Origin: Chaetoderma sp. LZ-2023a
Lineage: Eukaryota > Mollusca > Caudofoveata > Chaetodermatida > Chaetodermatidae
DNA length: 64,000 nucleotides
Direction: 5' to 3'
NCBI GenBank assembly: GCA_034401795.1
Contig: CM067370.1
Span: 64,699,439-64,763,438, forward strand
The position numbers and the translations under genes are program-made. This document shows, in pieces, positions 1-10,843 of the stretch (position 1 is its first letter; every line of letters starts with the position of its first letter). Below the pieces are notes generated by a model that made no database searches, was not told where the DNA came from, and saw only the letters and a list, made by a program, of their open reading frames with translations.

Positions 1-1406
1 ATTGTCATGACACACTCTGAAATCTGCGTTTGACAGACGTGGTATGGCAGTAACATTGGACTTAGGGGACTCTGCAATTCGATTAATTGTCTCAAGAATT
101 TTCTTTTGGTGAGGGGTCGAGGTAGCTAAGATGTTCATTTGGCTGAAATAAATCATAGTTTTAGGGAATTTTTTTTCTTATCATGCTGAACATCAATCTC
201 AGTCGAGTCTCAGTGTCTGAGAGTGGACTGTCCCGGTCATTGATACCTATATTAAAGACCAGCTTCTCAGGATGGACTGATCCTGTCTATCGATTAATGA
301 CAGTTCTTATGCCATTAATAGATGCACCAGGGAAGCAGGCCACCTGTGTGTCTGGATGCGGGTCTACGTTGATTCGGCTGAGATTTGATGGTCCCACAAT
401 CAAGATTTTCTTACAAATAGTGGGAAGCTGACAATTGGGTCTATTTACAGACTTGTTCCAAAATTTCCAAAAGGTGTTCTTCTCTAGCTCCGTGGGATGG
501 GTGGGTCTTCTGGGCTTAGAAAATGGAGATGGTGTGAAACGAGCTTGTGGGACCTTTGTTAAAGGTGGTTTTTCACGTGAGGATTTTCCATCAGCTACAC
601 GTTGTGGTAGTGATGGAAAATCATCAGGTGAAAATGGCACCACGGGGGATGATGGGGATTCAGGCAGTGGGATCAAGGACAGGTCTACTAGCGAAATCAC
701 ACTTATAACGGATCCAGAGGGTTTTCTACGTGATAATCTTCCACCAGTTAAGCGCTGTGTTAGCGGTGTAAGATCATCACGTGGAAATGGTGACATTTAG
801 GGGGTGGGTGGGAGGTGGTGGTGATTCAGGGAGAGGGATCAAGAGCGGGTCTACAGGCGAATAATTACAAGGGGACGGTCTGCCATTTAAACGTTTAATG
901 GGTGGCGAAACCTCAGTGGGCGATCTTACTCTCTTCCTAGCCTGGAAGGGTGGAGCCACACATGTCTGTTCGACTGTTGGTTTATGCTTTGGCGTAACAT
1001 TTTTTGTGCCAACAGTCGAACGGAAATGTTGGTCAATAGGCCTAATGAAATCATAGAATGCTGCAATAGCCCATCCACTGAACTTTCTACCATGGTTGTT
1101 CTTGGCCCAGCGGATGGCAATGGACTTAGCGAGGCCGAGGTCAAGGTTGGGATGGTCTTGGGCGGAGAGGATCTGGGACCTTAAACACCCTAGCTGACAG
1201 TGATAATGACCAATCAGCGTTCTCACCATTGATTTTGCCCACTCAAAGTTCACCGACCAAATGTAAAAGAGGATATCCTTATTTGGTATGGTCGGCTCCA
1301 AAAACTTACTCAGATCTCTTACCTTCAGGCCAAAGCAATTAGGCAAAGTATCCAACCTGATGTGGTTACTCAAAATACCAATATAGTGAAAGCACTGGAT
1401 CCCCAT
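1..1406 (-). pseudogene. Decayed ORF with SGNH-hydrolase-like C-terminal part, probable retroelement ORF1
   Basis: Read on the minus strand this is one protein in at least three frames: 1406-777, 796-287, then about 286-1. The first part has the composition of a folded domain (segments 'DTLPNCF', 'RWAKNNHGRKFS', 'AFYDFIRPIDQHF'). I do not recognise it. The middle is a Pro/Ser-rich linker holding a repeated 'LIPLPESP' block, probably an internal duplication. The end has 'ILIVGPSN', close to the SGNH block I 'GDSN' with Asp replaced by Pro, and 'GIND' at 236-250, which fits block III. It then runs off the window edge before the expected Asp-x-x-His block. SGNH/esterase domains are known in ORF1 proteins of CR1-like non-LTR retrotransposons, which is why I suggest that origin. 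The coding-like frame also extends upstream to about 1500, where the SINE tail cuts it. A decayed host gene is an alternative. The SGNH assignment is moderately secure; the rest is uncertain. Confidence 0.5.
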
Positions 1407-1502
1407 ATAGTAGACCTTGACGAGGCGGGCTTGGGCAGATGAGTGGTGATGTGATTCACATCGTGCACCATCTCTTCATCTACCTTTGCCCGGTCTGACG
1501 TG

Positions 1503-1707
1503 CATGTATGTATGTATGTATGTATTTTTATTTTATTGACGCACTGGCAACGTGCGGCTTCAATTTCCATGTGCTAACTTAGCCGACAGTGCTGCACCCG
1601 TTAGTTTAATTTGTTGATCACCATCTCCCGGTCGGGGGATCGAACCGCCATTCTGCAACTCCGCATAGCATCAGCAACCAGGCATCTTTCCACTGGACCA
1701 CCGCACC
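1503..1707 (-). mobile_element. tRNA-derived SINE, first copy, with (TATG)n tail
   Basis: On the minus strand the element starts 'GGTGCGGTGGTCCAGTGG', which has a pol III A-box shape. 'GGCGGTTCGATCCCC' (complement of about 1634-1649) is a good B box at the expected distance. The body then runs to an A/T-rich tail 'AATAAAATAAAAATACATAC', ending in a short tetranucleotide repeat at 1503-1525. This is the usual SINE layout: tRNA-like head, unrelated body, simple-repeat tail. The head is too diverged and lacks a closed cloverleaf, so it is not a functional tRNA gene. It interrupts the coding-like frame of the neighbouring minus-strand ORF. Later copies sit inside the 345-bp tandem array and lack the tetranucleotide tail, so this copy looks closest to the original insertion. 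Confidence 0.75.
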
Positions 1708-3219
1708 AAGATTAAAATTCAAGGATTGGCCGACCAGTTTTCACTTGTCTGATATACTGACACACTGACGATTCATATGGGACTATCTGTGGATGCATCT
1801 GTCACAATCAATCCTAGGCTTTTACGCCTATTGTACTCTGACTCCAGCACGGCTCTGGCAGTATATGTATTTTTATTTTATTGACGCACTGGCAACGTGC
1901 GGCTTCAATTTCCATGTGCTAACTTAGCCGACAGTGCTGCACCCGTTAGTTTAATTTGTTGATCACCATCTCCCGGTCGGGGGATCGAACCGTCATCCTG
2001 CAACTCCGCATAGCATCAGCAACCAGGCATCTTTCCACTGGACCACCGCACCAAGACTAAAAGTCAAGGATTGGCCGACCAGTTTTCACATGTCTGATAT
2101 ACTGACACACTGACGATTCATATGGGACTATCTGTGGATGCATCTGTCACAATCAATCCTAGGCTTTTACGCCTATTGTACTCTGACTCCAGCACGGCTC
2201 TGGCAGTATATGTATTTTTATTTTATTGACGCACTGGCAACGTGCGGCTCCAATTTCCATGTGCTAACTTAGCCGACAGTGATGCACCCGTTAGTTTAAT
2301 TTGTTGATCACCATCTCCCGGTCGGGGGATCGAACCGCCATCCTGCAACTCCGCATAGCATCAGCAACCAGGCATCTTTCCACTGGACCACCGCACCAAG
2401 ACTAAAAGTCAAGGATTGGCCGACCAGTTTTCACATGTCTGATATACTGACACACTTACGATTCATATGGGACTATCTGTGGATGCATCTGTCACAATCA
2501 ATCCTAGGCTTTTACGCCGATTGTACTCTGACTCCAGCACGGCTCTGGCAGTATATGTATTTTTATTTTATTGACGCACTGGCAACGTGCGGCTTCAATT
2601 TCCATGTGCTAACTTAGCCGACAGTGCTGCACCCGTTAGTTTAATTTGTTGATCACCATCTCCCGGTCGGGGGATCGAACCGTCATCCTGCAACTCCGCA
2701 TAGCATCAGCAACCAGGCATCTTTCCACTGGACCACCGCACCAAGACTAAAAGTCAAGGATTGGCCGACCAGTTTTCACATGTCTGATATACTGACACAC
2801 TGACGATTCATATGGGACTATCTGTGGATGCATCTGTCACAATCAATCCTAGGCTTTTACGCCTATTGTACTCTGACTCCAGCACGGCTCTGGCAGTATA
2901 TGTATTTTTATTTTATTGACGCACTGGCAACGTGCGGCTTCAATTTCCATGTGCTAACTTAGCCGACAGTGATGCACCCGTTAGTTTAATTTGTTGATCA
3001 CCATCTCCCGGTCGGGGGATCGAACCGCCATTCTGCAACTCCGCATAGCATCAGCAACCAGGCATCTTTCCACTGGACCACCGCACCAAGACTAAAAGTC
3101 AAGGATTGGCCGACCAGTTTTCACATGTCTGATATACTGACACACTGACGATTCATATGGGACTATCTGTGGATGCATCTGCCACAATTCAATCCTAAGC
3201 TTTTACGCCTATTGTACTC
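1522..3219. repeat. 345-bp tandem array (about 5 units) containing a SINE
   Basis: The anchor 'GACGCACTGGCAACGTGC' recurs at 1538, 1883, 2228, 2573 and 2918, exactly 345 bp apart each time. Units differ by only a few substitutions, such as 'cgccatt' versus 'cgtcatc'. Each unit is about 190 bp of the minus-strand SINE plus about 150 bp of other sequence ('ATTGGCCGACCAGTTTTCAC' to 'CACGGCTCTGGCAGTATATG'). The last unit is cut at about 3219 by the start of the BEL-type LTR. High identity implies recent amplification or homogenisation. Confidence 0.95.
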
Positions 3220-3427
3220 TGTAACGTGAACTTTTAAGCGTTTTCTGTTAATGTTCGTTATCTTCTTTTGCAATATGGTGAATTTTTGCCGTCGCTACCC
3301 GCCAATGTAGTGATCTAGTTGTACTAAATCTCCGAAAAACACAATGAGAATTCTTCGTTTTTTGTCTGCATCCTATTCATTCTAGAACCTAATTCCAGAA
3401 TGTGGTCATCTATCGCCAATAGTTACA
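3220..3427 (+). mobile_element. BEL/Pao-type 5' LTR remnant
   Basis: Begins TGTAACGTG where the satellite breaks off and ends ...AATAGTTACA. The part from about 3309 to 3427 is repeated at 4497-4612, including the shared block 'CCTATTCATTCTAGAACCT'. A primer-site-like 'TTGGCGCCGTGATCGCGAC' follows at 3466. The 5' part of the two LTRs does not align well, so the exact start is taken from the satellite break and the TG dinucleotide. Confidence 0.6.
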
Positions 3428-3465
3428 CCCCATTCTTTAGTGTCGTAACCAGGACTACATAATTG

Positions 3466-3484
3466 TTGGCGCCGTGATCGCGAC
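3466..3484 (+). other. Putative primer binding site of the BEL-like element
   Basis: 'TTGGCGCCGTGATCGCGAC' lies about 40 bp after the LTR end. 'TGGCGCCGTGA' is the usual look of a retrotransposon primer binding site and leader, and the gag-like ORF starts about 110 bp downstream. The distance from the LTR end is longer than normal, so either the LTR extends further or the site is diverged. Confidence 0.45.
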
Positions 3485-3596
3485 TCATAGATCAAGATTC
3501 ACTCATTTCAGACGTTCGTGCATCTATAATGCACCACTACCACTGTCCTAACTTTTCGCGTACATTTGTACGACAAACAGGATATACTATATATTC

Positions 3597-4222
3597 ATGA
3601 AAATGGATAATATGTGCACAGCAGACAAATCTAAGCTTTCTAGATCCAGGACAGTGTATCGTAGTCAGGTCACAGAACTACAGAACAAGTTTGGAGATAT
3701 TTTCATGCAGGCTGACCTCACCGAGGATGACCAAGACACACTAGTTGCCACATTAGAATCCACTCGAGAAAAACTTGACATTATCATCGATTTCGACCGA
3801 CAGCTCCTGGACCTCTCCACGGATGATGATCTAGAACAACTTATCACGGAGTCGAATGACGATGTGACATCCATTAAAGAGCAATTAATTAAATGTGACC
3901 ATCGAATTAAATGCAGAGTGATGCCTGATGTTACTAGTCCTACTCCTAATCCAGATTCAACCACACATTCGGACACTCACAAACATACTATAACACTTCC
4001 TATGCTAACACTGAAAACATTTAATGGAGACATTTTAATGTGGCCAGAAGTTCACGATTCATTCGTGTCTGCATTCGATTCCAATACAATACTTTCAAAC
4101 GTGGAAAAGTCAATATTTACGCGGTCAGCTCGAGGGTGAAGCAGCACATACGATAGATGGATTATCGCTCACCAACCATTATTTACGTCAACGCGATCAA
4201 CATTCTTCGGAACGTTATGGGT
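3597..4222 (+). pseudogene. BEL/Pao gag fragment (DUF1759-like), truncated
   Basis: The open frame 3597-4139 gives 180 residues. It starts with an acidic helical region ('LTEDDQDTLVATLESTREKL') followed by 'LPMLTLKTFNGDI' and 'WPEVHDSFVSAF'. This is the conserved 'LP-L-L--F-GD---W--F-DSF' pattern at the head of the Pao/BEL gag domain (DUF1759). A frameshift near 4110 moves the continuing homology, recognisable by 'GEAAHTIDGLSLT', into another frame, which ends at about 4220. No protease, reverse transcriptase or integrase follows. The element runs straight to its 3' LTR remnant, so it is an internally deleted copy. Identification is by motif only. Confidence 0.75.
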
Positions 4223-4439
4223 AACGACATAGCTACTTATTAATTATTGAAATAATACTTTGCTTGGCGGGAGGATGTTGCGAATTGGAATGTGAGACTG
4301 TGTACGTGGTGACTGGTTGGAGAGGAGAGTTTACTGCTTGAGAAAACTTCATAAATCACGGTGTAAGTGAATATGAGGAGTGAGATTAGCACTGATGGGA
4401 TGGTGTTTCTGTATGTCCACGGCGGTATATAGATATATA

Positions 4440-4610
4440 GTCAAACAAGCATCATATGCTTCAGCTTTTAGCCTATACTTGTTCAGTTACTGCATTAATC
4501 TAGTTTTACTATATCTCTAAAAACACAACGAGAATTCTTCGTGTATTGTCTGCACCCTATTCATTCTAGAACCTGATTCCAGAATGTGGTCATCTATCTC
4601 CAATAGTTAC

Positions 4611-4645
<35 letters not shown>
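4440..4645 (+). mobile_element. BEL-type 3' LTR remnant followed by (TA)n
   Basis: 4497-4612 repeats 3309-3427 in the same orientation with scattered substitutions, ending 'CAATAGTTACAT'. It is followed directly by an (AT)n tract at about 4615-4645. No satellite sequence resumes on this side, so no target-site duplication can be recognised against the left junction. Confidence 0.65.
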
Positions 4646-4649
<4 letters not shown>

Positions 4650-4869
4650 TGGTGTATTCATAGCGCTATTGATAATTAAAGCTGCTGCAACCAGAGAGCG
4701 ATTGCGTCCATGCTTTTGCATCCAGAAATCTGTTGTAAATAATAAAGCTGTTATGATTATTAACCTTTTTACCGACGAATTCCCAATATCTGATTTTCAA
4801 GGCAAGAAAACTGTTGGAAATCCTAAATTAGTTTTACTGGAAGGCAGCAACGGCTACCGGTCAAATCAA

Positions 4870-4985
4870 GTGATGACTGTTTTTGAAAATTTACCACTAG
4901 AATGACTGGATCACTTATCGCGCCAGTTCCAGGGAAATCTTAAAAAATTGTCTTTTCTTCGCTCAGCAAATGGACATTTCTTAAG
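4870..4985 (+). repeat. Dispersed repeat, copy 1 (second copy at 40,770-40,880)
   Basis: The stretch around 'GAAAATTTACCACTAGAATGACTGG...AAATGGACATTTC' is alignable to 40,770-40,880 ('GAGAATTTATCACTGGAATGACTG...GAAAATGGACATTC'). The short open frame 4669-4905 ends inside it. Since the same sequence recurs as repeat DNA, I do not call that frame a gene. Confidence 0.55.
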
Positions 4986-6712
4986 ACCACTGCGGAAGCC
5001 GTTTTTGACTGATATGAGTGTTAACGGATTAAATAGCATCTAATACAGATTATGTACCAGACTTAATCATTAAGCCTATAAAATTACTTTTTAATGAGGC
5101 AATACAGACACAGTATACATATATACATATATAAATTCTGTCAATTTGCTAGGGGTAATGAAACAAACATTTCTTTCTAAATTCCCCGGAAACCTATTTT
5201 CAAGAGAGCTAGATATATGAAAGAGCATATTTATTTTGAAAACATTTTGACTGAAACTCGTCATACTTTTAGTGAAAACAACTTTCAGTAGAATTCTTTT
5301 AAATCTAATTAGCCAGATCCTTACAATAAATTGTGTATTTGTGCAGAATGAAATGAGTCATTGGCTCACTATCACACCTCAGAGAAAGGAGTGTTGTTTA
5401 TTGGCAAATTAATGATAACATATACATGTTTGTTTAGTGTGTTTTTAGCAGTTGTCGTGTTCTATCTGTCATTGTATGTAAACTATAAAGCATTTTTTTG
5501 CTAAAGATTTGGTATCATTTGAAACACGTTGTCACATGGGTCATCTATATTTGATTAAAAATTATCAGGTAGTTCTTATGCAGCAGGAGTTTGAATTAGG
5601 TTGATATGGGGTTTTCCTATTGGTTTCAAGAGTGAAGAAATGGCTTTTTGGGAGCACCAAGAGGTCGCCTAGTGAATTCAAACTGCGGTAAATGAGGCTT
5701 CTAGCTATGTATATGTAGATTTCCATGACCGAGTCGCGTACGCGCTTGATCTGAACGCTATTTCGTTATGACGGATACGTCTAGCGGTATTTGCCATGTC
5801 GCACACTCCGCACGCATGCGGTCTGAATTTCACGTATGATTGCTTGAAATCGGTAGATGGTCATAAAATTAATCTTGTTAGGCGATGATATATGATTTCT
5901 CACCATGACCATCAAGTATGTGTATGGCCATAAATTTGACGAGTAAAGCTTTAATTACGGGTTTTTCACATACCATGTCCTTGTCCTTGTCCTTGCGCCA
6001 GCATCTCCATGAAAATCAGTACGACTGAGAGGCCTACAGACAACCTCATTCTATATCGTATCCTCGCTTGAGTGGAACAGATTACACCTAGGAATAGAAA
6101 AGCATAAATATATCTCCAGCATCTGAAATATTACTCTATGGTGTAAAATCATATGCAATCGTCGCAAAGAGTTCAACATATCTAAAGGATATATTCTTTG
6201 AAACCTAAATTGTTAATTTTGAATAGTGGATTGATGCGTCGAAGAATTGCAAACAAGAGGTGACTGATATTGTTACTGGTGCGCAAAGCAAATTGACCGA
6301 CTATCATGTAGTACATTAAGAGTTATATTTTCAACATCTCGCCATCGTACATCTGCTCTCACCGAACACATCCTGGAACTAATAATATGTGCGCTTTTAA
6401 AGACGCGCTATCCGTGTTGCGTTTAACGATATGTATGTAGTTGATTGACGTAGAGTGTGACGTGTCTGATAATGCATGCATATTTAGCATGTATTGTAAC
6501 CCTAGCCAAAATCCAAATAACTAGTTATGAGTCAGAATGGGCATTCAGCATATAACATGCGCTTAATGGTTTGTTATGTCTGTAAAGTTTTGTCGAGATA
6601 TGGCCAGTGCCGTATCAATGCATGAGCTAACCCGGCTAGAGCCCAGGGGCCCGAGATCCAAGGGGCCCCAATACGCCAGTGACAAAACACTTGGAGAGGA
6701 CTGTATCATTAC
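4986..6712. other. No feature recognised
   Basis: AT-rich DNA with no convincing ORF, no tandem structure and no recognisable element. A short '(C/G)AAGGGGCCCCAATACG' style stretch at 6640-6670 is G/C-rich compared with its surroundings but too short to classify. Confidence 0.5.
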
Positions 6713-6880
6713 TCCTCTAACTCTGACCCCACCGCTTTACAATCATTGTTTGTAGTAGCTCAAATAGAACTCAGTAATATAATGTATGAGCTGCTAAATT
6801 TCTGAATTGTATTTGAGCTACCACAAATAGTAAGCAAATGCATTCTCCGCAGAACTAAGTTAATGTCAGAGGGCCAAGAT
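6713..6880. mobile_element. Hairpin-forming MITE candidate
   Basis: The left arm contains 'CCTCTAACTCTGAC' and 'TTTGTAGTAGCTCAAATAGAA'. The right arm contains 'TTGTATTTGAGCTACCACAAA' and 'GTCAGAGGG', their approximate reverse complements in mirrored order. The arms are roughly 70-80 bp with mismatches around a short centre ('GTATGAGCTGCTAAATTTC'). Length and architecture fit a palindromic non-autonomous DNA element. I could not identify a target-site duplication. Confidence 0.5.
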
Positions 6881-7029
6881 CTGAAACGATTAACACATCG
6901 TTTAATATTTTTTAATTGTTTCAATTATTTCATCATGCAGAAGCGGTAGCGTACCCAGTCATCATCACGCACTGTCCCTCTATATGTGTGTAGTATTGAC
7001 TGGCCACTGATGGATCATAAGTTGCCATT

Positions 7030-7575
7030 CCATGCTACATGCAGGTATAGATAAACACACGGAATAGGTCTACGCCACATGATGAGGGTATAGAGGGGCA
7101 GATAAACAGACGGCATAGACCTACTCCACATGATGAGGGTATAGAGGGACAGACAAATAAATGGACTAGGACTACTCCACATGTTGAGGGTATAGAGGCG
7201 CAGATAAACAGATGGACTAGGACTACTCCACATGTTGAGGGTATAGAGGGGCAGATAAACAGATGGACTATGCCTACTCCACATGATGAGGGTTTAGAGG
7301 GACAGACAACCAGATGGAATAGGCCTACTCCACATGATGATGGTTTAGAGGGACAGACAAACAGACGGAATATGCCTATTCCACATGATGAGGGTATAGA
7401 GGGGCAGACAACCGGACTGAATAGACGTACTCTGCATGATGAGGGTATAAATGGACAGACAAGCAGACTAAATATGCCTACTCCACATGAAGAGGGTATA
7501 GAGGGCAAACAACTAGACGGAAAATGTCTACTCTACAAGATGAGCGTATAGAGGAACAGACAAACAGACGGAATG
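7030..7575. repeat. 51-bp minisatellite, about 10-11 units
   Basis: The unit contains 'CCACATGATGAGGGTATAGAGG' followed by 'CAGA(T/C)AAACAGA'. Successive 'GATGAGGG' or 'GTTGAGGG' anchors at 7081, 7132 and 7183 are 51 bp apart. Because 51 is a multiple of three, frames stay open on both strands (7015-7284 and 7035-7508 minus, 7270-7551 plus), giving 17-residue peptide repeats. Those frames have no other support and are treated as by-products. Units diverge by several substitutions each. Confidence 0.9.
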
Positions 7576-7594
7576 GGCCTGCTCAGCGTTTACT

Positions 7595-7879
7595 CCGTAT
7601 TCATAATTTATGTAGCTTAAAGTCTGATCATCAGAATTAAATAATAAATTTCTAAACCAACACATGTACAGGCGGTTCCACCTTACGGCATCGCCCGCTT
7701 GTCCTTGTGGAGAAGCAGAACAGACCACAGAGCACATGCTTCAATTTTGCAGTACGTATCAGCTGCTGAGAGAAGAGATCTGGCCTTTGTCAACCTCTTT
7801 TCTTGAAAAGCTGTATGGGCCTGTGGAAGAACTGCAGAAAACCACAGATTTCATCTTGAGAACGGCTCTCCAAGTGTGA
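7595..7879 (+). pseudogene. C-terminal fragment of a non-LTR retrotransposon ORF2
   Basis: The frame 7664-7879 contains 'CPCGEAEQTTEHMLQFC', the Cys-Pro-Cys-Gly...His...Cys knuckle near the C-terminus of Jockey/RTE-like LINE ORF2 proteins, after the reverse transcriptase and RNase H-like region. It also has the family's downstream 'KLYGPVEELQKTTDF' look, and it ends at a natural stop. The few codons upstream are coding-like, but the reverse transcriptase is absent, so this is a severely 5'-truncated LINE. That is the usual outcome of incomplete target-primed reverse transcription. Confidence 0.75.
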
Positions 7880-10504
7880 TACCAGCGATGGAAAAGAAGA
7901 AGAAGATCGGAATTAAATGATAAATTTGTTCGTCAAATGCATGAGAATTCTTGCCTGAGCATCTATTGTTCTAAATTCACCGGAAAGGAACATTGCCGCA
8001 CGAAGCCAGAAACACCTCAATATCACTCCACCCACTGTAGGGGCGACATTCACTTAACATGCCATGCATTGTCCCCCAGTACCCTTTAGCGTTGCGCTTA
8101 CTGGGATCGATCGAGCACTGAATTCACAGAATCTCAACATCACGGTAACTATACATGTAAGCTGTTGAATGTGTTGAAACCATAGCCCCTGTAAGGTAAG
8201 GACTGTATGCACTCATATACGGGTCGCGGAACCGTGGTCCTATTGTAGTTTTGCTTAATTCGGATTTATTTTGTTATTTCTTGACATATTGAAACCAAAC
8301 CTGTTCAGGATGTTCCTACTGGCACATGATATCAGTCTTGTGAAAATGAGTTATGGCACTTGGAAATTCTCCGAAGCATTGGAACCAATGGTGATAAATA
8401 CTACTTTGGTGGACTGTTTTGTCATATTTAGAGAGTTTGACCTCAGGGTTGACTGGTGTGTATCTTAGGAGAGCCCGTACCAACCACATAAAAACTAGGG
8501 CAGTTTGGCATACTTTCTGGATAAACATCAAAGGAAATATCGAAGGTCACTTTTTCCATTGGAACCTTTAGTAAAATATTCATCCATCACATGTTGTCTT
8601 GCTTTGAGTATATCAAGATGCTCCTATGAACACTTTATATCAGCATTGTGAAATACACTACATCAAATCACTGAGGTGTAGCCCGTAGAATTTTCAAAAG
8701 TCAAATGTATTGAAGTCATTTGAGAAAGATATGTTGTTTTTCTTTGCAACTCCCAGTGTTGATAATTCAGATCGCTGGGAGGAGGTTGGGGTAGGTGGGG
8801 TTGGGTGTACTTTCGATAAAGCCTCTCTTGTGTTAGGGTTGATATAGAAGGTTTCTAACTCCTTCATGTGAGTCTTCTCGATTGACGTGAGGATTGGTGG
8901 TTTTCTTACTAGCACGCCTTGATCATCATTTACTTTACTTCGTTGGTTGCCACGATGCTTGGATGCAGCAGCAATCGTTATATGAACTGTTTTCTATTTC
9001 TAGAGACGAACAACAATCGTGTGGTCATAGGGATTAAGTGTCCTTACAAGCCGCTTTGACAGTATTTACATAATAATACTTCGTCCAAATGAAATAAATG
9101 TTAGTTTTCATAATGTTAAAAATATGGGGAAAAATTTACAAGAATTATGTCATTTAACATTCGACAGAGATAAAAGAAAATGAGTTAATATCGTCATAAA
9201 TAATAATGTTCTCGTATAACGTTCTTATTTTATAAAATATGAAGAAAAGAATGTCAACCACAAAAAATTAATATAAGTTAAAGTTTAGATAAAATAAGAT
9301 TTCGTTTTTAACTATGAATACTTACGTCAACTTGTTCAATAATTGTAATGAGGCAATCCAAATATTATTCCGCCGAGTTTTGTCAACGCTTTGACTTAAT
9401 CTGGTTTTATATGCTTACATAAGGTGGGTGGGGCATAAGACGCTCTCCGCCATTAGGGCGGGATCTATGGCTCGGTAATTTTCCGAGTATCGGTACATAT
9501 TATCCATTCATTATTACATCAATCCCAATTCGCCAGCTCCGTAACTGAACCGTTGTTATGGCGACGCCTCTGTTTTTATTATTCCGGCTTCTCATTGACT
9601 GTATTCGAATGGGACCTTTCTGTAGAGTAAATTTACTTGCGCAGTAACGCGTATGTGCTCTGAGCAAACGTATAACAGTCTAATGAAAGAAATCTATCAG
9701 TATGGAAGGGGTAGAAATACGATATCGTCTAAATTTTACAATCTTGAAAATAAAATCCACCTTTCAGCGGTGTTTTCAGTCATAGTGAACCTCCCTAAGT
9801 CCCGCGTTTTCATATTTTTCACCACGTGACCTACCTCACGAAGCATGCGCACGTTTGGCACCGGCTTGTTTCGTGCTCGATTTTCCCGGGAATTACCAGT
9901 CGAATAAAAAATATTCTCTATGGAGCCAATGCGCTCGAAGTTTTCGCCCAGTCGAATACGGCCATTGATTGGGATTGATTCCATTGTGGGGATTATGACG
10001 GGCAAACACTGTTTTAGTGCACAATTAGTGGTCAACGCAATTAACGATCTTGTACAGAAACCGTTACTATAAACCCGTAATTTAGTGCGCGGCGTTAAGG
10101 TGGTTAAGATTTATACTAGATGCGGTTAAAGGCCAAACATGTCGTTATTCAGCATTATTTTTTATATACCGGCTATATTTCCCAAAGAAACATAGGGTAT
10201 AAATAATCGTTCATTTCTATCCAGGTATGCACGTGTACACACGTGTGGATGTGCCAATCGTTGAGTAGGCCTATGCGTGTTTGGTAGAGAGTCGTGGGCG
10301 CCTGTACCGTAGCAACCAAATAGAGCATGTGGAGTAGATTTGGTGTAAAAGTGTGAAGGTGGAGTGATGTGGAGTGATTCTAATGCGGATGTGAGAGGTG
10401 TTTTAACTAAGACTACTGACCATGCAATTTGTAAACGTAGACTTTCTGAAAAGCAACACCATGCACTCTGAGTAACCTAAAGTACATTAACTGAAAAATT
10501 GAAA
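7880..10504. other. No gene recognised; weakly repetitive intergenic DNA
   Basis: No ORF in this stretch is longer than about 100 codons or shows a recognisable motif. 8280-8480 and 8570-8680 look like diverged relatives of each other ('GATGTTCCTACTGGCACATGATATCAG' against 'GATGCTCCTATGAACACTTTATATCAG'). The 99-codon minus frame at 9736-10035 has no domain-like features. Confidence 0.45.
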
Positions 10505-10670
10505 AACTGAAAATTGTGTTGAATATTTTGAAACTAATTTGACTCAGCGTTGTTGCTGTCACAATATTCAGCAGCTTAACTGTATAGTCTGGAAATTGAG
10601 ATTCAGGCTCATAGTTCGATCGATCCCAGCGCTGGCAAGGCGTGTGCGGAGTTTAGCTAGAGATGGGTGG
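10505..10670 (+). repeat. Dispersed TGACGTCA-family repeat, partial copy
   Basis: 'TTGAATATTTTGAAACTAAT' and the following 100 bp align with 15,440-15,600 in the same orientation and with the reverse complement of 19,490-19,680. This copy lacks the TGACGTCA-rich end seen in the fuller copies. Confidence 0.6.
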
Positions 10671-10770
10671 GGAATAGCTAAAAGCTGATTAATTCATTTA
10701 CTGATCGCCTTTAATATTATATTGAAGGTCTGAAAAGTGGCGGGTATGCTACTCTGAGTAATATCCCAAG

Positions 10771-10772
<2 letters not shown>

Positions 10773-10821
<49 letters not shown>

Positions 10822-10843
10822 CGTACGCACGCACGCACGCACA
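10773..10843. repeat. (GCAC)n microsatellite
   Basis: About 17 nearly perfect GCAC units with one 'GTAC' variant. The minus-strand frame across it encodes an Arg-Ala-Cys-Val repeat and is not a gene. Confidence 0.95.

Noticed and set aside
1628-3090. Tandem tRNA genes inferred from repeated GGTTCGATCC B boxes
   Set aside because: The heads lack a closed acceptor stem and anticodon arm, and each is followed by a SINE body and tail.
4669-4905. 78-codon ORF with a plausible protein composition
   Set aside because: Its 3' part recurs as non-coding repeat at 40,770-40,880 and no domain is recognisable.
7015-7551. Repeat-protein genes of 89, 157 and 93 codons
   Set aside because: They occur on both strands across a 51-bp minisatellite, whose period keeps frames open; no start context or non-repeat domain supports a gene.
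9736-10035. 99-codon minus-strand ORF
   Set aside because: No recognisable motif, no neighbours, and a length expected by chance in 64 kb.
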